From NCBI GenBank assembly GCA_900120415.1, contig FQLW01000006.1, forward strand, positions 992,001 through 1,056,000: 64,000 nucleotides of DNA, in the 5' to 3' direction. The translations under genes were made by a program, and so were the position numbers. Shown here piece after piece: positions 43,052 through 52,816 of the stretch. A model generated the notes under the pieces. It was not told where the DNA came from, searched no databases, and saw only the letters and a program-made list of their open reading frames with translations. Numbering within the stretch: the first letter of the stretch is position 1; each line of letters opens with the position of its first letter. The stretch is from Urmitella timonensis. GTDB taxonomy: Bacteria > Actinomycetota > Actinomycetes > Actinomycetales > Actinomycetaceae.

Positions 43052-43127
43052 GGCTCTGTAGCTCAGTTGGGAGAGCGTTCGACTGAAAATCGAAAGGTCA
43101 CCGGATCGATGCCGGTCGGAGCCACCA
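43052..43127 (+). tRNA. tRNA-Phe (anticodon GAA)
   Basis: A 76-nt gene with encoded CCA: acceptor GGCTCTG with CGGAGCC, D-arm GCTCAGTTGGGAGAGC, anticodon loop CTGAAAA, T-arm with GGATCGATGCC. The last base is five bases from the stop of the convergent thiL gene. Confidence 0.95.
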
Positions 43128-43131
43128 CGTC

Positions 43132-44268
43132 TTAGCTAGCTTTATTTTCGGAAGCAAAATGATCCCATCCGCTCTGATAGCTGCTTTTCCCATCCACTAA
43201 TAGGAACGCTCCACCATGTTGGCTACCAATGTCGCCGTTGTTCGCACAAAAGCTAGTATCGTCGATATCTACGGATTCAAATCCGTTGGTACTGCCTAGA
43301 GACTTTCCAGTTCCGGGCAAGGCTACCACCTCGCCAATAGGGGTAAAACCGGGAACTGAAAAACCGGGAGGAGCACTGCACAGCAACCCGTGATCTTCGC
43401 CGCCTCCCAGTACCCAATCCCAACTATCCCTATTAAGAACCTGAGCCAGTCCCGCCAGTCGCTGCGCATATTTAGTTAACTTAGCGGTCTGCAAATTGAT
43501 AACCACCCCGGAAGCAGCAGCGATTTTAGCGCCGTCACGGCTGAGACCATCGGAAATGTCCATAAGGGCGTGCGCTCCGCTAGCAGCTAACTGGGCAGCT
43601 AGACAGGCGGGAATTACCGGAACCTGGTAGCGGGAAATAACTTCTTGCGCGAGTTGGACTAACTCCTCAGGGAGGGCGGATTTAACCGAATCCGGGTTTC
43701 CAAAGCGTTCCAGCAAGGCTAATCCGGCGGCAGAATAGCCTAGGTTGCCCGCGAAATAAACCAGGTCGCCCGCTTTAGCTCCGGAGCGTAAAAGCGGGGC
43801 GCGTCCTTGCAAATCTCCAATAACCGTAACCGCTACTTGTAGACAAGGTCCGGAAGATAAATCCCCTCCAACTAGGGCGTATCCATAGCTTTCCAACCCG
43901 CAAGCCAAACCGGTCGCCAGGGAGTGTATATCTGCTTTACCCATATCTTTGGGAATCGTAACTGCGGCCACTGCGCTGTGGGCAGATGCCCCCATAGCCG
44001 CAATGTCGGCAGCGTTTTGGGCGGCAGCGCGCCTGCCGATTTGTTCCAGGCTCATCCAATCACGGCGAAAATGCACTCCCTCTACCAATACATCGGTAGA
44101 AACTACACTGTTGCCATCGGGGTGTTTCAGTACCGCGCAATCGTCTCCGGAACCTACTAGCACCCGAGAATGAATGCGCAACGTTTGGGTAAAATCAGCA
44201 ATCAGCTTATCTTCGGTAGTAACCGGAGGATATGCGCTGCATCTGGCTTTCAGGTCGGTAATACACAT
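43132..44268 (-). CDS. thiL: Thiamine-monophosphate kinase
   Basis: ThiL phosphorylates thiamine monophosphate to the active cofactor. The 378-residue protein has the family motifs VGSGDDCAVL, STDVLVEGVHF, RAAAQNAADIAAMGA, GGDLSS and MDISDGLSRD. It is longer than usual (about 320-340) owing to a C-terminal extension of about 50 residues. It follows tatC by 10 bp on the minus strand and converges on the tRNA cluster. No TPP riboswitch is seen upstream. Confidence 0.92.
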   Translation of the reverse strand: MCITDLKARCSAYPPVTTEDKLIADFTQTLRIHSRVLVGSGDDCAVLKHPDGNSVVSTDVLVEGVHFRRDWMSLEQIGRRAAAQNAADIAAMGASAHSAVAAVTIPKDMGKADIHSLATGLACGLESYGYALVGGDLSSGPCLQVAVTVIGDLQGRAPLLRSGAKAGDLVYFAGNLGYSAAGLALLERFGNPDSVKSALPEELVQLAQEVISRYQVPVIPACLAAQLAASGAHALMDISDGLSRDGAKIAAASGVVINLQTAKLTKYAQRLAGLAQVLNRDSWDWVLGGGEDHGLLCSAPPGFSVPGFTPIGEVVALPGTGKSLGSTNGFESVDIDDTSFCANNGDIGSQHGGAFLLVDGKSSYQSGWDHFASENKAS

Positions 44269-44278
44269 ACCTGACAGC

Positions 44279-45064
44279 TTACTTTTTCCGCTTTTTGTTC
44301 AAGAGCCTAGATAGGCTGCCGCCACCCCGTAACCAATCATTGAGCGCAGATATCCCTACTGCCAAAAGATAAAGCCCAATCAGCGCCGACATTTGCACAA
44401 TCATCGGCCAGGCGGTAGGTAGGGGATTGGCGATTGCCGAAAAAACAGCGGCCAGTACCACTGCCCACCGCCAACCTTTCAACATACTTTTAGCTTTCAT
44501 TACTCCCGCAAAGTTCAGCGCCACCAAGATTTCGGGAGCCAGGCAAGAAAGCCCGAACGCTAAAACCATTCGCATAAAGAAGGTGATATAGGAATCCGCC
44601 CGCAGCAACATTACCGCACCCTCTGGGGTGAAAGAATTAAGAATTGCTACCGCCTTGGGGATAATCCAAATACCGGATAAAGCGCCCCCACTGAAAAGAA
44701 AAAGACCAGTTAAACCGAAAGCTACGATATAGATTTTTTCTTTTCGCTTCAGCCCCGGAGAGATAAACGCTCCTATTTGAAAAATCCACCAAGGCGCAGA
44801 AATCAATACTCCCAGCCACAGGGAAACCTGAATCCGCAAATCAAATGCGGCACCGATAGTCTGGAAGTTTAGTTGCGGTGCCTGTTCGCTGACGGCGCGC
44901 AATGGCTCTTGCATCCAGTTCAAGGTGGGGGTAACTAAAAACCAGCCTCCGATTGAGGCTACAAAGATACCTAATAGCGCTAGAAGTAAGCGTTTGCGCA
45001 GTTCCAGAAGATGTTCGCTTACCCGCATACGGGCTTGCGGATTGGTCTTTTTTTGTCCCGGCAT
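44279..45064 (-). CDS. tatC: Sec-independent protein translocase TatC
   Basis: The 261-residue protein has six membrane helices and the TatC signature HLLELRKRLL at the N-terminus, which helps bind twin-arginine signal peptides, and a conserved F-x-AFGLSCLAPEILVAL segment in the middle. It works with TatA, encoded 15 bp upstream. The C-terminus is short and basic (LLNKKRKK). Confidence 0.95.
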   Translation of the reverse strand: MPGQKKTNPQARMRVSEHLLELRKRLLLALLGIFVASIGGWFLVTPTLNWMQEPLRAVSEQAPQLNFQTIGAAFDLRIQVSLWLGVLISAPWWIFQIGAFISPGLKRKEKIYIVAFGLTGLFLFSGGALSGIWIIPKAVAILNSFTPEGAVMLLRADSYITFFMRMVLAFGLSCLAPEILVALNFAGVMKAKSMLKGWRWAVVLAAVFSAIANPLPTAWPMIVQMSALIGLYLLAVGISALNDWLRGGGSLSRLLNKKRKK

Positions 45065-45079
45065 AGGGGGCGAGGGGGG

Positions 45080-45370
45080 CTATTTGGTTTCCGGCGGATT
45101 AGCTGTTTCTGTTTGCCCATTCGGGGTTTGAGAGGACGAGGGGTAAGTAGAACCTTCACCAGGAGAGCTAGCGGGGGGTGCGGCGGGGATTTGCGGGTTC
45201 TGAGGTTCTGCCGCTACCTGCTTATTACTGCTATCTTCGCTGAGGTCTGAAAGTTCCGACTTGAGAACCTTTGCTGATTTGCCGATGTTGCGGGCTATAT
45301 CAGGCAGCTTGGAAGCTCCAAAAATGATAATCAACACGAGTAACAGAATCAGAATATGTACGGGTCGCAC
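45080..45370 (-). CDS. tatA: Sec-independent protein translocase TatA
   Basis: The 96-residue protein has one N-terminal membrane helix (about 5-22, ILILLLVLIIIFGASKLPD, with the FG motif), an amphipathic helix and a Pro/Ser/Gln-rich tail of about 40 residues. TatA oligomers form the passage for folded proteins. It is the first gene of tatA-tatC-thiL. Confidence 0.92.
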   Translation of the reverse strand: MRPVHILILLLVLIIIFGASKLPDIARNIGKSAKVLKSELSDLSEDSSNKQVAAEPQNPQIPAAPPASSPGEGSTYPSSSQTPNGQTETANPPETK

Positions 45371-45657
45371 GGCGTTATCCGTCCCTTCATTACTAGGTCA
45401 TTTCAACAAAGAATCTCCCCTAATTGTAGCGGGGTGGTAGCCCAAATAGCTTGTTGAATTGAAAATAGTTAAAAGTTTCGACTTCTGCCTGATATTCCCA
45501 TACTTAGGAAGCTGGGGGATTAACTCCCCTATAAAACCTGCAAAATACCTGCCATGTGTAGGTCGAAACCAAATCGGAAGTATCTAAAAGCTGCTAATCG
45601 GCTTCGTCCGAGGTGTTCGTCCTCTAAACGGGGTAATCTGAGGGCGGGAGGCAAAAC

Positions 45658-46503
45658 GTGAGCGAGTTCATTACTGATGAAAAAGCAGGCGCCCTGGCCA
45701 TTGCCGATTTGATGGAGGGCAAGAAAACAATTGTGGTTGCGGGGGCAGGGATGTCCACAGATGCGGGGATTCCGGATTATCGCGGCACTGGCTCGTCGGG
45801 TATGCCTACCGTAGATATGGATCAGTTTTTAAGTGAGCTTTATTGGCGCAAATGGGTGTGGCGGCGCAACCAGGAAACTTGGAAAACGGTGGCAAGGCTG
45901 CAACCCACTCCGGGGCATCGGGCTTTAGCCCGCCTAGAGGACGCGGGGCTGGTTAATTGCATCGCCACCCAAAATGTAGATGGCTTAGACCGCAAAGCAG
46001 GTTGTAAGAATGTGCAGCTGCTGCATGGCAGTTTTGAGGAAGTGCAATGTCTAGGCTGCAAAGCAGTGTTTTCGCGTGAGTATATCGACCACCACCTGCG
46101 CAAACTTAATCCGGATGTAAAGGATGACCCTGACCCCAAAAATGTGGCAGTGCTAGCGGCGGCCGATGAGCAGGCGGCGCGTACCTGCCAGTTTAACCTG
46201 CTTTCCTGTCCGCGCTGTGGCGGGATTATTAAACCCGGAATCGTCTTTTTCGGAGAATCTCTACCCGGCCAGGCGATAGAGCGTTCTTTCACGGCGGCAC
46301 GGGAAGCCGATGTGGTGCTGGCGGTGGGAACTTCCTTGGCAGTTTTAACTGGGCTGTGGGTGTTGCGGGAAGCCTGGGGGACTGGAGCGAAAGTGGCGGT
46401 GATTAATCGCGGAGCTACTGCCGCTGATTCTCTTGCTGACGTGCGGGTATCTGGAGGTTCCTCGCAAGTCTTAGAGCTGATAGCTTCCCAGCTATTGGAT
46501 TAG
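45658..46503 (+). CDS. Sir2-family NAD-dependent deacetylase
   Basis: The 281-residue sirtuin has the NAD-binding GAGMSTDAGIPDYRG, the catalytic QNVDGLD and LHGSF segments, and a zinc site made by CLGC and CPRCGG. These enzymes remove acyl groups from protein lysines. It starts with GTG behind GGGAGG and ends with a terminator at 46579. The substrate range cannot be told from sequence. Confidence 0.93.
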   Translation: MSEFITDEKAGALAIADLMEGKKTIVVAGAGMSTDAGIPDYRGTGSSGMPTVDMDQFLSELYWRKWVWRRNQETWKTVARLQPTPGHRALARLEDAGLVNCIATQNVDGLDRKAGCKNVQLLHGSFEEVQCLGCKAVFSREYIDHHLRKLNPDVKDDPDPKNVAVLAAADEQAARTCQFNLLSCPRCGGIIKPGIVFFGESLPGQAIERSFTAAREADVVLAVGTSLAVLTGLWVLREAWGTGAKVAVINRGATAADSLADVRVSGGSSQVLELIASQLLD

Positions 46504-46866
46504 CTTCCGGGGTTACCTGGGGTTTTCCGGCGTTGAGGGCGCGGGGCAGGTTGCGGTTGCCTTGGCAGCCTATAAATGCCTAGAGTCGGTTTCACGCGCT
46601 CCCTCCTGCGCATATGTGAAACCGACTCTAGGTTGTAGTTTAGGGGGTTATCTTGACACACGTTCCCCTAAAATAGCCGGAGCGACCGGCTCTCTTCAGT
46701 ATACCTGAAAAATAAAAGAAACCTAATCTTTTATAATGTGGCACGAACCATAGTTTGTTTCCATGTGGCAGTTTTAGCTAGCTATTTGGCTACGCTGCTT
46801 TAAGAGCTCTAAGTTAATAACAGGCTAGAATAACTGTCGATACAACTTTACTTTCAGGAAGTCGCA
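46504..46866. other. Non-coding stretch with sirtuin terminator
   Basis: 363 bp between the sirtuin gene and the menE-like gene. It holds one strong hairpin (46579-46632) and AT-rich DNA before the menE-like start. No RNA gene or small coding frame is convincing. Confidence 0.5.
46579..46632. terminator. Terminator after the sirtuin gene
   Basis: A perfect 17-bp stem CCTAGAGTCGGTTTCAC (46579-46595) and its complement (46616-46632), loop 20 bases, followed by TTGTAGTTT. Confidence 0.75.
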
Positions 46867-48579
46867 ATGGAAATCCTTTCTCCTTTTCATTACCTGCCGA
46901 TAGGTGATTCCCCGGCGGATGTCTCGACGCTACTTTCGGCGCTAGCCAAACTTATAGGAAGCAAAGAAAGCTCCTCCGCCCGGGTAAGACAGATTCTTTT
47001 CCCATTCCCTCAAAACACTGCATTTCCTGCTGAACTTCAAGAATATGAGACTCGGCGTAAAGCGCTGCCGGAATCAGCGGTATTAGCTTTACCAGCGCCC
47101 GCCACCAGCTCGGTTATCTGCTACTCGCAACTTGTTATTAAAACTATGGCTGATGCGGTTAATGCGGCGGTAGGTAGACCAGGTAGATGGATATTAGCCA
47201 CCCCGGCAACTGAAATTGACGGGATTATGACTCTCGCGCGCGCTATCGCGGTTGGTATCCCGCCAATTATTGCAGCCAAAACCCGACCTGCCAGCGCCAA
47301 AGAGATACTTCGTGCGGTAGAAAGAGCGAAAGACCGTTCTAGTCGGGATGAAGCACCCATCTATATGCAGATTACAAAAACCCAGTTGGGGGAGCTATTG
47401 GAAATCCCTCTGGCTGAGCGTGCTGACCTTCAGGCAGTATCTTCTCTGATGGTTACCGGTTTAACCAGCCACGACCTCCTGGCACGGGCGGCTAAAGAAG
47501 CCGGTATTGAGATTGTTAAAGCCTACGGAATTCCTGAATCATGCGGGATATGCGTCCTGGACGGACAGCCAGTCGCGGGAGTTCATGTCGCAACTATCGG
47601 GGATAGGATTTGGCTTTCCGGGATATGCATGATGCTCGGCTACCTGGGTACACCGGGCGAGGTTGATTTTGTTTCCCGAGGACGCAAACGTTGGCTTCGC
47701 TCTAAAGATGCCGGTCATATGCGCGGGCCTCGTCTGGAAGTTGATGGGCGGTTACGGGATGTAATCTCTAGTGCGGGCATACGTATCCAAGCTTCCCTAG
47801 TAGAGCGAGTTATTCGCGATTTGCCGCAAGTCGAACAAGTGGTGGTAGTTGGGGTTCCCGATTCCAAATGGGGTTCCTTGGTGACCGCCGTAATCGAACC
47901 GGCAGCTGATGTTGCTCGCCAGCTCCTAAATCCCCAGCATAATCTGGAAGTTAAATCCGAAAACTCCCCTCTGTTCTCTCAGCAACCAAAAGTCAAGGTT
48001 GATTCCGAGAAGGTGCGAAAATTAGCGGGTCTACCCGCTGAAGGGGAAGAAGATTCCTCTGCGCAGCTAACCCCCCTAGAGGCAGCAATGGCTGCCATGG
48101 CAGCCAAAATCAGGGGAGCTGATGTCGATGTGGTTGCCGCCGCCGAGACCGGACAGTTACCAGCGGGAATCTACGAGGTAGCCCGGGGTACAGCTAACCC
48201 TACGGAACAGGGAGAAATATATTTCCCCACCGCCAATATTGGGCAAGCAGCCTCAGTGGGATTACCTGAGGACTTGGACGGCGATATGGAGGAAATGGAG
48301 ATTGCGGCGGCAAAAATACCGGCAGATACGCAACGCGGTGACCGAGGCGATTACCCTCATAAATCAACTATTCCGACCGAGGACGAATCAGAACCTTCTA
48401 CAGATTTAGCTATGCTGGTACGTTCGCTGGTTACCGGGCAGCTCGACCGGGCACACGCTCCGCGCGCCCTCGTTCTGGTAGACAAAATCCCGCTTGACCT
48501 GAAAGGAAACCCAGATCGCGGTGCCTGTCGGGACTTGGCGGCGCGCCGGGTAGCAGCCGGGGAAGCCTGGATTAGATAG
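46867..48579 (+). CDS. MenE-like acyl-CoA ligase, divergent in key motifs
   Basis: The 570-residue protein aligns by eye with actinobacterial o-succinylbenzoate-CoA ligase (MenE, usually about 370-500 residues): GRPGRWILATPATEIDGIMTLARAI, YGIPESCG, GRLRDVISSAGIRIQ and VEQVVVVGVPDSKWG are recognisable. But the ATP-binding TSGSTGxPK loop is replaced by TSSVICYSQLVIK, the threonine in YGxTE is proline, and the C-terminal catalytic GKxDR reads GNPDR. An acidic, Ala-rich insertion of about 150 residues (about 375-530) precedes the last segment. It lies before menA, so a menaquinone role is likely, but activity is doubtful. Confidence 0.65.
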   Translation: MEILSPFHYLPIGDSPADVSTLLSALAKLIGSKESSSARVRQILFPFPQNTAFPAELQEYETRRKALPESAVLALPAPATSSVICYSQLVIKTMADAVNAAVGRPGRWILATPATEIDGIMTLARAIAVGIPPIIAAKTRPASAKEILRAVERAKDRSSRDEAPIYMQITKTQLGELLEIPLAERADLQAVSSLMVTGLTSHDLLARAAKEAGIEIVKAYGIPESCGICVLDGQPVAGVHVATIGDRIWLSGICMMLGYLGTPGEVDFVSRGRKRWLRSKDAGHMRGPRLEVDGRLRDVISSAGIRIQASLVERVIRDLPQVEQVVVVGVPDSKWGSLVTAVIEPAADVARQLLNPQHNLEVKSENSPLFSQQPKVKVDSEKVRKLAGLPAEGEEDSSAQLTPLEAAMAAMAAKIRGADVDVVAAAETGQLPAGIYEVARGTANPTEQGEIYFPTANIGQAASVGLPEDLDGDMEEMEIAAAKIPADTQRGDRGDYPHKSTIPTEDESEPSTDLAMLVRSLVTGQLDRAHAPRALVLVDKIPLDLKGNPDRGACRDLAARRVAAGEAWIR

Positions 48580-48682
48580 CCCCAAAAGGGGACAGCCACC
48601 TGTGCAAAGGACGCGCACTAACGTTGGGTGCGTGAATATACGAGACTTAAATCGGAATTTAAAGAAAGGAATCTAGTAATCC

Positions 48683-49573
48683 ATGGCTACTGGTTCGCAA
48701 TGGATTGAAGCTGCCCGTCCTAAAACTCTGCCCGCGTCCTTAGCGCCGGTAGTAATGGGAATAGGGGCGGCTATTGGTTTGCAGCAAGCCTCGATAGGTA
48801 AATCTCTGCTCGCCCTACTGGTCGCGTTATCTTTCCAGGTGGGAGTGAACTTCTCCAATGATTATTCCGATGGGATTCGCGGAACTGACTCGAGCGGGAA
48901 ACGGGTTGGCCCTACCCGCCTTACCGGGCAGGGCTTAGCTACCCCCAAAGCGGTACTAGCCGCCGCTATCAGCTGCTATTTTTTGGCGGCAATATCTGGT
49001 TTGGGGCTGTGTATTTGGTCAGGAAGCTACCTGTTGATTCTGCTCGGAGCCTTGGCGGTGCTAGCAGCCTGGTTCTATACCGGTGGCAAACATCCTTACG
49101 GCTATCTGCCTGGGATTTCGGAACTCATGGTATTCGTTTTCTTTGGTTTATTAGCGACCGAGGGCACTATTTGGGTGCAAACCGACTCTCTTCCTTGGCG
49201 TACCTGGACGGCGGCCAGCGGGATTGGGTTGCTTTCTTGCGCATTGCTATTAGTAAACAATCTTCGCGATATTGCTGGCGACCGCCAAAGCGGAAAAAAT
49301 ACGCTAGCGGTGAAGTTGGGAGATAAGTCCTCAAGATACCTGTTCGCTATCTACCTTTATGGGGCACTGATTTTGGGAGTAGTCTCATTTAATCTTCGCT
49401 GGATTGCAATAGTGTTCGGGGTGGTAATGGCGATTTTGATGAGTCTGGCAATGGCAACAGTCTTGCGCGGGGCTAGCGGAAAAGAACTAATAAAAACCCT
49501 GAAACAAGTGGGGCAAATCACCTTAATCTATGGGGTGGCGATTGGTTTAGGCTGGGCCTATCTGGGGCTATAG
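48683..49573 (+). CDS. menA: 1,4-dihydroxy-2-naphthoate polyprenyltransferase
   Basis: MenA attaches the prenyl tail to DHNA at the membrane. The 296-residue protein has about eight to nine helices and the first aspartate motif NDYSDGIRGTD, the GPTRLTGQG segment and the second motif LLVNNLRDIAGDRQSGKNTLA. It follows the menE-like gene and abuts the next gene with no gap. Confidence 0.94.
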   Translation: MATGSQWIEAARPKTLPASLAPVVMGIGAAIGLQQASIGKSLLALLVALSFQVGVNFSNDYSDGIRGTDSSGKRVGPTRLTGQGLATPKAVLAAAISCYFLAAISGLGLCIWSGSYLLILLGALAVLAAWFYTGGKHPYGYLPGISELMVFVFFGLLATEGTIWVQTDSLPWRTWTAASGIGLLSCALLLVNNLRDIAGDRQSGKNTLAVKLGDKSSRYLFAIYLYGALILGVVSFNLRWIAIVFGVVMAILMSLAMATVLRGASGKELIKTLKQVGQITLIYGVAIGLGWAYLGL

Positions 49574-50149
49574 GTGGCTAAAAGCTCGGTTGTTGCTAGG
49601 CTTGAGAACATGGTTGCGGTAGTTATTACCCTGGTACAAATTCTGCTAGCCGTGTATGCGCTGGTGGACTGCTTACGCACAGCTAAAACAGATTTACCTG
49701 GGAGGCTGCCACGGGCATTCTGGTTGCTAATAATTATTCTGTTACCGTTACTAGGCCCCTTAGCTTGGATTGTCATTTCCTGGGCTAGCAAAGCCGAAAC
49801 CTCTGATGGAAGAGTCGAAATCCCTAAAAATCCGCTAGAAATCTTCCGGGGTGGCGCCGAGCGTTCCGAATCGCGCGAACCGGAGATACCGCAAGCTCCT
49901 GATGATAACCCCGATTTCCTGTTCTCGATTGAGGCAAAAATGCGGCGGGAACGTCTGGCACGCGAGGCGGAAGAAGAAGCAAAAAAACGTGCCACGAAAA
50001 ACCAACCCCCTGCTGCTAACGACCAAAAATCCACCGGTAGCATTGAAGATAGCATTGCGAGTGAGGATATAGCTCCCACGCCGGAAGGTGAGGAGGGCGA
50101 GACCGGTCCGGGCAGCAACCCCCCGGAAGAAGCGTCCTCCCCGGAATAA
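49574..50149 (+). CDS. PLDc_N-domain membrane protein
   Basis: Starts at GTG directly after the menA stop (an ATG at 49610 is the alternative). The 191-residue product has a helix, the PLDc_N domain (VYALVDCLRT; PRAFWLLIIILLPLLGPLAWIV, about 35-75) and then a long charged, Glu/Lys/Arg-rich tail. PLDc_N proteins are small membrane proteins with no settled role. Co-transcription with menA is likely. Confidence 0.8.
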   Translation: MAKSSVVARLENMVAVVITLVQILLAVYALVDCLRTAKTDLPGRLPRAFWLLIIILLPLLGPLAWIVISWASKAETSDGRVEIPKNPLEIFRGGAERSESREPEIPQAPDDNPDFLFSIEAKMRRERLAREAEEEAKKRATKNQPPAANDQKSTGSIEDSIASEDIAPTPEGEEGETGPGSNPPEEASSPE

Positions 50150-50220
50150 AGCTCTACCGCTTCAACTTGGCTACATTCCTAGAGGGTAGCCCGATAAAGA
50201 TAAATCCAGCTAGGCAGGGT

Positions 50221-50940
50221 CTAGTTACCTTGATTTAAAGCGGCAGCCGAAGTGCCAGGCACCATATCGCTGGCGCGAGCGAGCAAAGGCGCTGCCGGTT
50301 CACAATAATCCAAAGAAATCAAGGTATTACCAAGGAACGTCAGAGAAGTCAGAGAAGCGAGGGAGCATTGACGCCGGTTAGGCAAATGTGCAAGCGGGCG
50401 ACCCTCCACAAAAAGGCGAAAAGCCCAGATAGGAAGCTGGTGAGATACCAGCAAGATTTCCCGGATCTGCGAACCATCATCCGAGTGTCCCAAGCGGGAA
50501 GAATCCTTAATCGGTGAATGTAAAGCTGAACGCACCGCCTCCCTAACCCTACTGGCTTGAACCGCATAAGGCTCACACCAAGACGGACGCAGCACATTAC
50601 GGTAACGAGGCCAGTTCCGCGGATGAAACAGGGCGGCGCGGTTGCCATTGACCACTTCGCCCTCAAACATATTCATAGATTCGAGCAGACGCTTGTCGGT
50701 GCTAATCGGCAAATCAAACAGCTGGGAAGCCGGAGTAGCTGACTCTACTGCTCGCTCTAGAGGAGAAGAAATAATCGCCTCTAAATAAGCCCCTTTTTCC
50801 AATAGATATTCCGCGCTCATCTGCGCCATTTGCTTGCCCAAGTCGGTTAGATGGTAACCGGGTAAACGTCCATAAAGAACCCCGTCAGGATTATCCACTT
50901 CCCCGTGGCGCATTAAATGAATCGTGGTCAGCTTCTGCAT
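50221..50940 (-). CDS. Histidine phosphatase family protein
   Basis: Beginning at ATG 50940 the product is 239 residues; 57 extra bases upstream are open but start without family similarity. The signature LMRHGEVDNPDG holds the catalytic histidine; SSPLERAVESA and LLVSHQLPIW complete the branch-1 histidine phosphatase pattern. The substrate is unknown (phosphoglycerate or another small phosphoester). It is divergent from the HAD-family gene. Confidence 0.85.
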   Translation of the reverse strand: MQKLTTIHLMRHGEVDNPDGVLYGRLPGYHLTDLGKQMAQMSAEYLLEKGAYLEAIISSPLERAVESATPASQLFDLPISTDKRLLESMNMFEGEVVNGNRAALFHPRNWPRYRNVLRPSWCEPYAVQASRVREAVRSALHSPIKDSSRLGHSDDGSQIREILLVSHQLPIWAFRLFVEGRPLAHLPNRRQCSLASLTSLTFLGNTLISLDYCEPAAPLLARASDMVPGTSAAALNQGN

Positions 50941-51014
50941 AGACACCACTCTAACAAACCAATCTTGCATAAGACTGGGTGCGAGGAGCGGCGCCAAATA
51001 GGTAGGGTAGAGAC

Positions 51015-51764
51015 GTGAAAGCGAAACCGAGAGTAGCAGCCTTCTTTGATGTAGACGAAACCGTAATTCGGGGAGCCAGCTCTTGGATACTCACTCGCGA
51101 ATTGTTCCGCCACCGATTCTTTGGGGTATCTGACCTGTTCTTCGCAGCACGTCACGCTTTCATGTACGTTGTGCTAGGGGAAGATCAAAATCGTATTGAA
51201 CAGGTAAAAAATCGAGCTTTGCGAGTAATGGCAGGACATTCACGCCAAGAGATAATGGCAATCTCTGAGCAGGTATGCGATTTATTAGAGAAAAAACTGT
51301 TCCCTCAGGCGCAAGGGTTAATCAAACGCCATTTGGCTGCCGGTCACGATATTTGGTTGATTTCAGCCGCACCCGCAGAGCTACCGCAAATGTTGGCCGA
51401 GCGCCTGGGGCTAACCGGAGGTATCGGTACCCAGATTGCGGTTAAGGACGGTGTTTACCAACCACAGCTCGCATCTGAGCTAATGCATTCTCAAGGTAAA
51501 CGAGAAACAGTAATAGCATTGGCTAAAGAACGTGGATACGACCTTACCCAATGTTTTGCCTATTCAGATTCCGATAATGATATGCCCCTGCTGACTTTAG
51601 TGGGTAAACCTTCGGCGATTAATCCTGATATTTGGTTGCGGGTGCGGGCATTTCAACGTGGCTGGCCGGTAATAGATTTTAGGCGTCGCTCGCGAATCAG
51701 CAAGATTCTCCAAAAGGTTAAGGCTAGGCGGCGGGGACTGGAACTTAAAGGATTAGATCAATAG
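51015..51764 (+). CDS. HAD-superfamily phosphatase, subfamily IB (SerB-like)
   Basis: The 249-residue protein has HAD motif I FFDVDETVIRG near the N-terminus, motif II ISAAP, and motif III YSDSDNDMPLL. Subfamily IB members include phosphoserine phosphatase and phospholipid-type phosphatases; the hydrophobic cap (RFFGVSDLFFAARHAF) fits the latter as well. The GTG start has TAGGGT seven bases upstream, which suggests a leaderless transcript. Confidence 0.85.
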   Translation: MKAKPRVAAFFDVDETVIRGASSWILTRELFRHRFFGVSDLFFAARHAFMYVVLGEDQNRIEQVKNRALRVMAGHSRQEIMAISEQVCDLLEKKLFPQAQGLIKRHLAAGHDIWLISAAPAELPQMLAERLGLTGGIGTQIAVKDGVYQPQLASELMHSQGKRETVIALAKERGYDLTQCFAYSDSDNDMPLLTLVGKPSAINPDIWLRVRAFQRGWPVIDFRRRSRISKILQKVKARRRGLELKGLDQ

Positions 51765-51823
51765 CTGGAAACTGAGACTATTTCTGACTAACCTGGCAGA
51801 TGTCCTATTTGGAAGGAATCATT

Positions 51824-52531
51824 TTGACTAACAACGATTCAAAGTTAGCGGCTGGTTTAGATAAGCAACCGGAGGAGGTCTCCGGAATGTTCGATCAGGT
51901 TGCCGCCCGTTATGACTTGACAAACGATTTTATGACTTTTGGGCAACACCGGATTTGGCGACGCTGCCTATCTAAAGTTGTAGCTGCGCGCCCAGGGCAG
52001 AAAGTTTTAGATATTGCGGCGGGTACCGGCACGTCCTCACTCAGTTTTTATCGCGCGGGAGCCGAGGTAACTTGTTGCGATTTTTCTCCCGGGATGGTGG
52101 CGGAGGGCAAAAAGCGACATCCGGAGCTCAACTTTATAGTTGGCGATGCCCATGATTTGCCCTTTTCTGACGAACAATTTGATACCGTTACCTGCTCTTT
52201 TGGGTTTAGGAATATGAATAATCCCGCGCTTGCTTTACAAGAGCTGGCGCGGGTTACGAAACCGGGTGGAAAGCTCGCTATTATGGAGTTTTCTACCCCT
52301 CCGTCACCGTTTATTGCCAAAGCTTATGAGCTTTATATGCGAAACGTGCTGCCGGTAGCGGGTCGTCTAATTTCTTCAGATTCGGATGCCTACACCTACC
52401 TGTTTGACTCAATTTTGGATTGGCCAAATCAAGAAACCTTGGGAAAACTGATTCAGGAAAACGGCTGGGGTGAAGTCTCGTATCGCAATCTAACTTTAGG
52501 TGCGGTGGCGATTCATCGAGCCTATAAATAG
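51824..52531 (+). CDS. menG: Demethylmenaquinone methyltransferase
   Basis: MenG (UbiE) adds the final ring methyl to make menaquinone. I prefer the TTG start at 51824 because GGAAGG lies at good distance and the family starts there; an ATG at 51800 would add eight residues. The 235-residue product has FDQVAARYDLTNDFMTFGQHR, the SAM site VLDIAAGTGTSS, and SFGFRNM, all standard for the family. A weak hairpin follows (about 52540-52570). Confidence 0.9.
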   Translation: MTNNDSKLAAGLDKQPEEVSGMFDQVAARYDLTNDFMTFGQHRIWRRCLSKVVAARPGQKVLDIAAGTGTSSLSFYRAGAEVTCCDFSPGMVAEGKKRHPELNFIVGDAHDLPFSDEQFDTVTCSFGFRNMNNPALALQELARVTKPGGKLAIMEFSTPPSPFIAKAYELYMRNVLPVAGRLISSDSDAYTYLFDSILDWPNQETLGKLIQENGWGEVSYRNLTLGAVAIHRAYK

Positions 52532-52816
52532 GGCGGACAGCGGTTTTACGCAAACGTGTAGAACCGTCAAGATAATCACCGCGATTAGGCACGCAGTTAG
52601 AATTAGGTAAGGAAGAACTTGCTTAATCGATTCGGGATTCTAATGAACAAAATAGTGAGATTTTCATTCTGCCAGCATAAATTGCTCTGACTTCAACCAG
52701 ATAAGAAAGCAAGTTAGCCTAGTATGGGCGCGCGCAGCGTGCCTAAAACCTGGTTAAACTTGTTTAAGTCCATCTAGTCAAGAGGACGCCTACACTGCGG
52801 GAGGGGGCAAACCGGC

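Noticed and set aside
45371..45657. TPP riboswitch or other structured RNA upstream of the tat-thiL genes or the sirtuin
   Set aside because: No conserved TPP core (CTGAGA ... ACCTGATCTGG type) could be found; only AT-rich DNA and weak hairpins.
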